Assembly (NCBI RefSeq): GCF_000003815.2
Contig: NC_049996.1
Span: forward strand, 5,536,012-5,600,011
Reading direction: 5' to 3'
Length of the DNA stretch: 64,000 nt
Source: Branchiostoma floridae
Taxonomy: Eukaryota; Chordata; Leptocardii; Amphioxiformes; Branchiostomatidae
Shown: positions 57,660 to 64,000 of the stretch, in pieces
Numbering within the stretch: position 1 is the stretch's first letter
Layout of the letters: every line of letters begins with the position of its first letter
Translations under genes and position numbers: made by a program
Notes under the pieces: generated by a model
Told to the model about the DNA's origin: nothing
Database searches by the model: none
Seen by the model: only the letters and a program-made list of their open reading frames with translations

Positions 57660-59098
57660 TGAGACCATGTAGAAATGCAAAAAATATATATTCTTCCTGC
57701 CAAAATGCATTTTCATTTCTAACAAATTCTACTCTCAGAGTCAACTAGTACAGTAAGCTGCACATTTTGACAACACGGTACTTTCGGATAAAGTATTATG
57801 ATTTACAGAGGAAATGGTAATAAGAAGGTTTTAAGAAAAGGTTAATTTAGGCTGACCCTTGTTCTACTTTTACACATAAGGATAATAGCATAATGGGGTT
57901 GTGACAAACTCTTTAAACATTCTGAATCGAGGTTTTTAGTGCCTAAAAACGATAAGAGTATGACAATCCTGCATTGGCAATTTTACACGAAACATTAGCT
58001 GTGAAGCGATACTGTAGAAGATTTGCGGAATTGCTTTTTTCCTTTTGCGATGAAAACCCAAGCATTAAGGACGCACTACACAGCGGTCAACTTATGATCT
58101 ACATGTAAAATGCATAAATAAAGGCATGTCGTTCAATCTTCATATAACGTGAGTTAGTGCTATTGAAAGTAACAAAACTGATTTTTTGGGCTGCTGGGTT
58201 AACATGCACAGGTGTTCGAGGCCAAACAGACCTATAAACTGGGACCTACAAAACAATTAAGAACTCACCGTGTCACGGGAATATGAGATTTGTGCATCTC
58301 ATAAAGCTTTTCGACAGACAGCTCAAAGTTGCAGAAGTTTGTTTTTGGTAGAAAGTTCGGCAATTATGTCTTGAGCTTTGTTTTTTGGAAAATTAGCTCT
58401 CTATTTGAGATTTGATAATGGGAGGAGAGCCCAACTCAAGCTCTTATCACACTTTCACTTACCACACCGCATTGTTAAAAAAAAAAAATTCAAACAGGCT
58501 CGCGTGAAAGAAATTTCCGAAGTTCGGAAAATAAAAAAAAAATCTGAAGAGAGGGGGCAAACATTGCAACAGAACAATAAAACTATAAAAAAACTCAAAA
58601 TTTTTCCATTATAACATAAAATAGCTTACTTCATGTTGACGTTCTTCTAGTTGAGGTACCGTGCGCTGTGGGGAATATCAAATTCGCCCGGGTACGTTTG
58701 TCCGTCTGAGAGCTTGGGAGTGCGCCAGAATGGGCACTGATGTGGCGAGCAGCAATCTTATAGTCTTCTCGATAATTGGCCAAAAGCTGTGCTTTCTCGG
58801 TAAAGGAAGTTGATGTCACACAAAAACAAGGCTCGCTTTATGAAAGTTTAGGCAGGCAGAATGTAATTGTGAATATTCATAAGTAGGCGGTGCTTTTCTC
58901 TTTATCATTTCAAAAGACAGGCGGATGACGTTTTACAGGTTCCATTGTTCTTCGTGAAATTATGAATATGGGGAAAGTCCCTCAAAGTTTTTGTCTTGCC
59001 TGGATGATTTAATCTGGGGCACAGGACAAAAGGAAACTTCAGTTCTATTGTTAGCTGACCTAGATAGTGGAATGTAGGGTATGGGACACTGATCTGAA
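57660..59098. other. Intergenic DNA, no gene seen
   Basis: AT-rich. A lysine-rich plus-strand frame at 58378-58614 arises from A-runs and is not called. The 58993-59098 block is a diverged copy of the repeat at 55760-55915. Confidence 0.5.
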
Positions 59099-59100
59099 GT

Positions 59101-59102
<2 letters not shown>

Positions 59103-59157
<55 letters not shown>
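59103..59157. repeat. CA dinucleotide microsatellite
   Basis: About 27 uninterrupted CA units, followed by a GCGCGC block and a further short CA run to 59178. A smaller CA run occurs at 48738-48757. Confidence 0.97.
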
Positions 59158-59159
<2 letters not shown>

Positions 59160-59179
59160 CGCGCGCACACACACACACG

Positions 59180-60480
59180 CATACACCGGAATATGCATAT
59201 GTGTGTAAAACATGAACATAGTGCAATCAAACTATACATGTTTTAAAAGCTTTATTAATCGTATCTCAAATATATAATATACTCAAAATATCAGTGCAAT
59301 CTGTCACTTGCAAATCTGGGTCAAATTTCGTGGAACTTTATTTTCATGTTGAAGAAATTCAAAGAAAGCTGTAAAGCCAAGAGTTGAGAGCACAGATACC
59401 TATGTTGAAAATGCTACTATTAACAACCGCTATTTTAAGTTAAACTTAAAATTACGGAGGAAACTCAATTTTAGATACCCAAACGTAGTGAGCAGTGCAG
59501 TATTCTTATGATATACATATAAAGACGAATGCACTGAAATTAAACTTTAAATAAGATACATGGTACTATTCTGTCAGTAACATAAAATGTAGGTTGCCGA
59601 CTGGCGGGTTGAAATGATTGTTCAGGGCCACAGAGGCACGAAAAAAGGGGACTTTCGACAATGTAGAACCTCTGACGGTACTTGCCAGGCGAGTTTTGTG
59701 CAGTCGGCAGTTTATAGTTTGTACAAGTTGAGTAGCTGTAACTATACAACGAAGTCCGGCATTTTGTTTTTAATCTGGATTTTGTATTATACACATCCAT
59801 ACATCAAATGGTTCGGCAACCATACTGATATCACACCATATGATCAACCATACTGATACCTTCGACGCCAGATGGCGTAAAAAGGGCCATTCCTTTCTGG
59901 ATAGGCTTTTTTATATTCATCCAATGGCCGTTGTACAGACTGTGCTTAGGTCCGACTCATTCTACCGCAATTAAGAGCAAATGTCTGTAAGGATCAAACA
60001 ATGGTGGCAAAGGTCAAAAAATAGATTTGGCTCATATTTTGCACGGTGATAGTACTTGGTCCACAACCCCTCAAAATAGCTTTCTTTTTTATCAAAACTC
60101 CTTGTTGCCATGGTAACGGGCAAACGAAGTTTTCTGGCCATTTTCCTCAAGTTTTGCATCTCAAAAACACAGAAATCAGCATATTTTACGGCATTGTCTC
60201 GGCAACACCTTTAAATCTATCGTCAAAACAGAACCAGATCTGAATAGAACAACATTTTGGCTTTTTCAAAATTGTTGTGAAATTTCCAAAGAGGTACATT
60301 TCAGTTCTTGGACAGCCTGAAAACAATGCGATGTTTCAAGCTTCAAAAAAGTGTGTTTTCTGGCCCAACTTTGTAACGCTGTAAGGGCCAAGCTGGTAAA
60401 TTTTTTGGCTTGAAATTTGCACCACGTATACATCATTTAAATGTCTATCAAATGCATTGTTGCAAAATTTGGAGTCTTGT
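59180..60480. other. Intergenic DNA, no gene seen
   Basis: No supported exon. At 60000-60480 the sequence has the texture of a dispersed repeat (CCTTGTTGCCATGGTAACGGG) but I see no second copy close enough to define it. Confidence 0.5.
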
Positions 60481-60482
60481 TT

Positions 60483-61030
60483 AGTTGTCACGTGGTTGTC
60501 CCTGAAAGTAGGCCGTTTTTGTATTTGGGCGAAAATTGTGAATTTGAGCCATGTTCAAAGTGCGCTACTCGACGAAATGAAATAGAATTTTGATTCAACT
60601 TCTGGTAAAATGTAAATCTATGTATTGCCTATCAATTAAATGCTTGAAGAGTTTCGGGTCATGACGTTTAGTCACGTGGTTGTCTCTGAAAGTAGGCCGC
60701 TTTTTGCATTTGACGAAAATTGTGAACTTAAGCCAAGTCCAACGTACGCTACGTGACGAAGTAAAATACAATTCCGATTCAACTTCTGGTCAAAGGTAGA
60801 TCTATATATTGTCTATCAAATAAATACTTCTAAAATATGACATGTAGGTCATGACGTTTAGTCACGTGGTTGTCCCTGAAAGCAGGTTACTACAGACCAT
60901 GTTCAAATCACGCTACGTGACAAAGTAAATTACGAACTAACCCAGCTTCATTTTAAGATATTGCTCATGAAATAAATGCTTGTACAGTTTTAGGTAGTGA
61001 CGTTTAGTCCCTGAAAGTTTCTGGAAGTAG
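60483..61030. repeat. Tandem repeat, about 187-bp unit, three to four copies
   Basis: GTCACGTGGTTGTCCCTGAAAG recurs at about 60487, 60671 and 60861, with a partial unit near 61010. Units share CGAAAATTGTGAA, CGCTACGTGACGAA and GATTCAACTTCTGGT blocks. Confidence 0.85.
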
Positions 61031-61559
61031 GCCGTATTTATAGACATAGTGTTTCAAATGAAACTTAGGAACTTTTGTTGCCGTGTTAGTGTTCATTGTG
61101 ATACGCATTGTAGATCATAGCTGAAATTAAAACAGTATCTTAGTTTCCTTATTACAAATTGATATTTACACTTGTAACAGAGTCGGTGCTTAACTAATCT
61201 TTAATTTAACACTGTAAGTGTTTTATCAGTTATTTTAATCTAATATGCATTGGACATCGACAATGTTAAATTCAAACAATGAAACAAAATGTTCAAGAGG
61301 CATAGCCATCCGTGCAACCAGCACGCCCGGATGATGTATGTTCAAGAGGCATCTGCTCCAAAATAACAGAACCTAGCCTAAATGAAAGCCTAATTAAGGA
61401 CACCTATGAAGACCTTTCAAGACTAGATGAGTAATGTTATCTTTACTTCTGACTGAAGCATGTAGACATTTGATAATTTACTTATTATGATTACAAGGAA
61501 CACACACCAAATTCTACGTCTTAGTGCACACTACTTTTACACAAACCACATGATGATGT
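61031..61559. other. 3' flank of the transposase-like gene
   Basis: No gene seen. AAGAGGCAT occurs twice in GTTCAAGAGGCATA/GTTCAAGAGGCATC context at 61291 and 61340, a short direct repeat; no terminal inverted repeat for the transposase-like gene was found here. Confidence 0.45.
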
Positions 61560-63456
61560 CTACTTAGACTTAGAGCAAGAGCAGAAACTCAAGTACTCTC
61601 GAAGTTTTGCAACAAATGCCGCCTTGCGTCTTCGGTCAGTAATGGAGGATACGTCGACATCAAAGTGCTGGCAAATGGACTTTAGTGGTTCTATACCGAT
61701 CTCATACAAGTTCCCCATCTTTGCCAAGTCACAAAGGTTGTATGGATCATACAGCACAGGGTGGCATAGTTGGACGTTGGTGATGATTGCCTCCTGTATG
61801 CGGCTGTTGGATGATTCGATTGCAGTAGTGTCCTGTTGCTCCTCCTCCTCAGAATCTTCTGAAGGTTTACGGCGCTGAGCTGCCAGTCGGGAGAAATAGC
61901 TGGAGACTTGCTGGCCAGTCAGAAAGTCCTGCACCTGGAATAGCCGTTGGCCTTGTGCATCAAGCATGTCTCATCTCTTTTGACACAGTGACAGGGTCTG
62001 ACTTCCGTCAAGTAAATTCTCCAAGCCGAAACCGCTTATCAAGGTACTCCTTTTGCTTGTAGCTAAACCTGACAGCCTTCCTCGGACTGTGCAGTGCCCA
62101 TCCTTGCTGTGGGCAAGGTGTTGTTCTAATTACTTCCAAGGATGGCTCTACATGTGGCACTGACGGGCCTTGTGCAAGCTTTTCTGCGTACTTCAACTTG
62201 GCCTTGTCCAGCAAAGTCTCTCTTTCAAGGCGACGTTTGTGCTTTCCGACAGCTACATGAGCCTCCAGACCTTTGCATGTTTGGTAAACCTTGACGCAGC
62301 TCTCTTCTGGGCAAGGGAAAAGGCTTGGTTGCACAGTCTCATGACTTGCCGCGTCTTCATCAGAATCTGACTCTACTTCTTGTTGAGCTTGCACTTTCTT
62401 CTGCCTGGGCTTGATGGGTCGAAATGCAGACCCAGGATTTGACGGCTGACTGACAATCTTCAGCAGCGGTGGCTCTATGGCAGGCAATCGCGGCCATGGG
62501 ATAAGATTCCCTTCCCCGATGTTGTAAGCTCGCCAGACACGTAGACCGGCATCACTAAACTCAAAGTTGTTGAGTTTGATGATTCCATCCAGTTTAACAG
62601 ATGTCGCTGCAACACCTGCACCCACTTCACACAGGAAGACCTTCACTCCCGGGATTCCACCACGAGACTCTACGGCAATCTTAAACTCCTCAGCCGTCTC
62701 AACATCGTGGCCCTCATTGATCCAGGTCTTGATGTGGGACTTCACTGTTGCGGCCTGTCTGTCGCATGATCCTTTCCCCCCTTGTGGGTCGCAGTAGTCC
62801 ACTCGTCTGATGGTGACTCCTGCCGTTTCGTTGATATGCCTTGCGGCTTGAAGTATGAGTGTGTTGTGGTAACACCCAGCATTGTCACTTCGGAGGTATA
62901 TGGACTGGAGGTCTGGAAGCTCTTTCTTCAATTGCTGTACTATGTGTTGCAAGATGGAGACTACTGAATTACTATCCTGTTTGCATGTCTGGAAAAGGTG
63001 GACGAATGTCTCAACTTGGATAGATGTGGCCCCTTGCAGGTGTGCTACCGTGATGTGCCAAGGTATGCCTCGCTTTCCAAACCAGTCTGTTTGGCTTTCC
63101 CTGTACTTTCTTGGCAGGAACTTCATGGCCCAGTCCATTACCAGAAGCACACTTGTATCGTCCATGTTATCCAGAAGTATGCTCCAGGCCTCATCCTGAT
63201 TAATACTGCGCAGCTGGTGGCACTGCCAAGCATTGATGTCTCGCTTGGCTTGGTCTAGTGTAAAGCGCATGTCGTCATGTTCTTCTGATGTTGGAAATGT
63301 GTTTTCTGTGAATGACTCTTCAAGGCTGTCTAAAACCTGTTGTAGACTGTCGCAGGCCTCACACGCTTCAACATGCTGGTGGGAACACGTTGTGGTGTGG
63401 TTGTCCGTACCATCGCTGAGGGCGTACTGCCGACAGTGTTCAGCTACTGATGCTTC
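61560..63456 (-). pseudogene. Transposase-like gene with zinc site and C2H2 finger, broken
   Basis: Exon from 63456 (after CACAG) runs open to a TGA at 62008-62010. It begins with a Cys/His cluster (HCRQY...CSHQHVEACEACDSL), then VLLVMDWAMKFLP, a WFGKRGIPWH block, IYLRSDNAGCYHN and VDYCDPQGGKGSCDR, which together look like an RNase H-fold (DDE-like) core, then an acidic region and a C2H2 finger (FPCPEESC...HVAVGKHKRR). After the TGA the same frame reads about 15 more plausible codons to EMRHA, then continues one frame over as LDAQGQRLFQVQDFLTGQQ to 61560. So one nonsense change and one frameshift break it. Similar proteins are multi-copy in lancelet and cnidarian genomes (from memory); exact superfamily is uncertain. 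Confidence 0.7.
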
Positions 63457-63571
63457 CTGTGAAGCATGTACGTATGGAAAGACGTGGAGAGGTATTGGTT
63501 ACTTAATGAAAACAAGCGCACTTAAACATCTGCATGAACACATTTTGGTACAAAATAGTGTTGATATAGTG

Positions 63572-64000
63572 CTAAGGTGACAACTTCAAAACTTTCTCTC
63601 CGAACGGAAGGTCCTGCACGACATGGGCACTGGTGACGAATGTGATGAAGTGGTCCAGCTTTCCCGGATCTACCCTCATACGTGTGTCCACGGATGGCGG
63701 TATCAGTGCTTCCCTTCCAAATTGCAATGCGTGTTGTCTTGCGGATGTGACCTGGTACCTTGTTAAGCCTGGAAGGAGTTTTTCGAGGTCAGGAAAGCTG
63801 TTCTTGTCAGCCATTATGGACAGAATTTGCCTGCGCGTAAACGACTGACTGGCGCACTGGTAACACTCCACGAGGGAGTTTAGAAGTTCCATTTCTATGG
63901 CACTTCCGCCCATCCCAAGGGCTACATCTGTTACCTTCGATTCTCGCAGGTACTTCCAAAGGCTGTATGAATCGCCTGGGGCAAACACCTGGAGCACGGT
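63572..64000 (-). pseudogene. Upstream part of the transposase-like gene, off the right edge
   Basis: An open frame with no visible start continues past the window edge and ends DLPFGEKVLKLSP then stop at 63572. The text SLVECYQCASQSFTRRQILS and PGLTRYQVTSARQHALQFG suggests a helical DNA-binding or zinc-binding region. No good donor is seen near its end, and only 115 bp separate it from the next exon. The part expected between this and the Cys/His cluster seems to be missing, which supports the pseudogene call. Confidence 0.6.

Noticed and set aside
58905-59226. Minus-strand frames with long VCVCVC runs
   Set aside because: Translation of the CA microsatellite.

Overview
This window is eukaryotic and animal. 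Genes are split into exons with GT-AG introns, intergenic DNA is long and AT-rich, and there are many dispersed repeats, foldback elements, minisatellites and LINE remnants. The gene content (Roc-COR proteins ending in CARD domains, a secreted TSP1-CCP-C-type lectin gene, and a LINE tail of CTTGA repeats) fits a lancelet (Branchiostoma-like) genome best. That is an inference; another invertebrate deuterostome is possible.

Layout. 1-4017 (minus): a large family B DNA polymerase of the protein-primed Maverick/adintovirus-like type, with N-terminal C2H2 fingers, two small introns and an in-frame TGA; it runs off the left edge. 4018-8151: intergenic DNA with a duplicated 240-bp repeat. 8152-11051 and 11351-17569 (plus): two tandem Roc-COR-CARD units that may be two genes or one double-length protein. 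17570-23381: repeats, a 3' LINE fragment and a TTAA-flanked piggyBac-like MITE. 23382-23888 (minus): a C2-like coding exon. 23.9-38.6 kb: a gene-poor zone made of a partial segmental duplication, 162-bp tandem repeats, foldback elements and a 48-bp satellite of about 25 units. 38.6-43.0 kb (minus): a LINE that keeps ORF1 pieces and the endonuclease but has lost its reverse transcriptase. 44017-55420 (minus): a secreted TSP1-CCP-CTLD gene with a signal peptide and an eight-arginine run, containing several damaged exons, a MITE, two SINE-like repeats and a foldback element. 56.5-61.0 kb: three minisatellites and a CA microsatellite. 61560-64000 (minus): a decayed transposase-like gene running off the right edge.

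How the parts relate. Two host gene groups look like innate-immune components: intracellular Roc-COR-CARD proteins (GTPase switch coupled to death-fold signalling) and a secreted modular lectin. Both are expanded families in lancelets. The rest is a mobile-element graveyard. The polymerase and the transposase-like gene, at opposite ends of the window, both keep long readable frames interrupted by isolated lesions, so they are recent relics or lightly damaged copies. No complete mobile element with all expected genes is present. Exon boundaries were placed by eye from splice consensus and reading-frame phase, not from transcripts.
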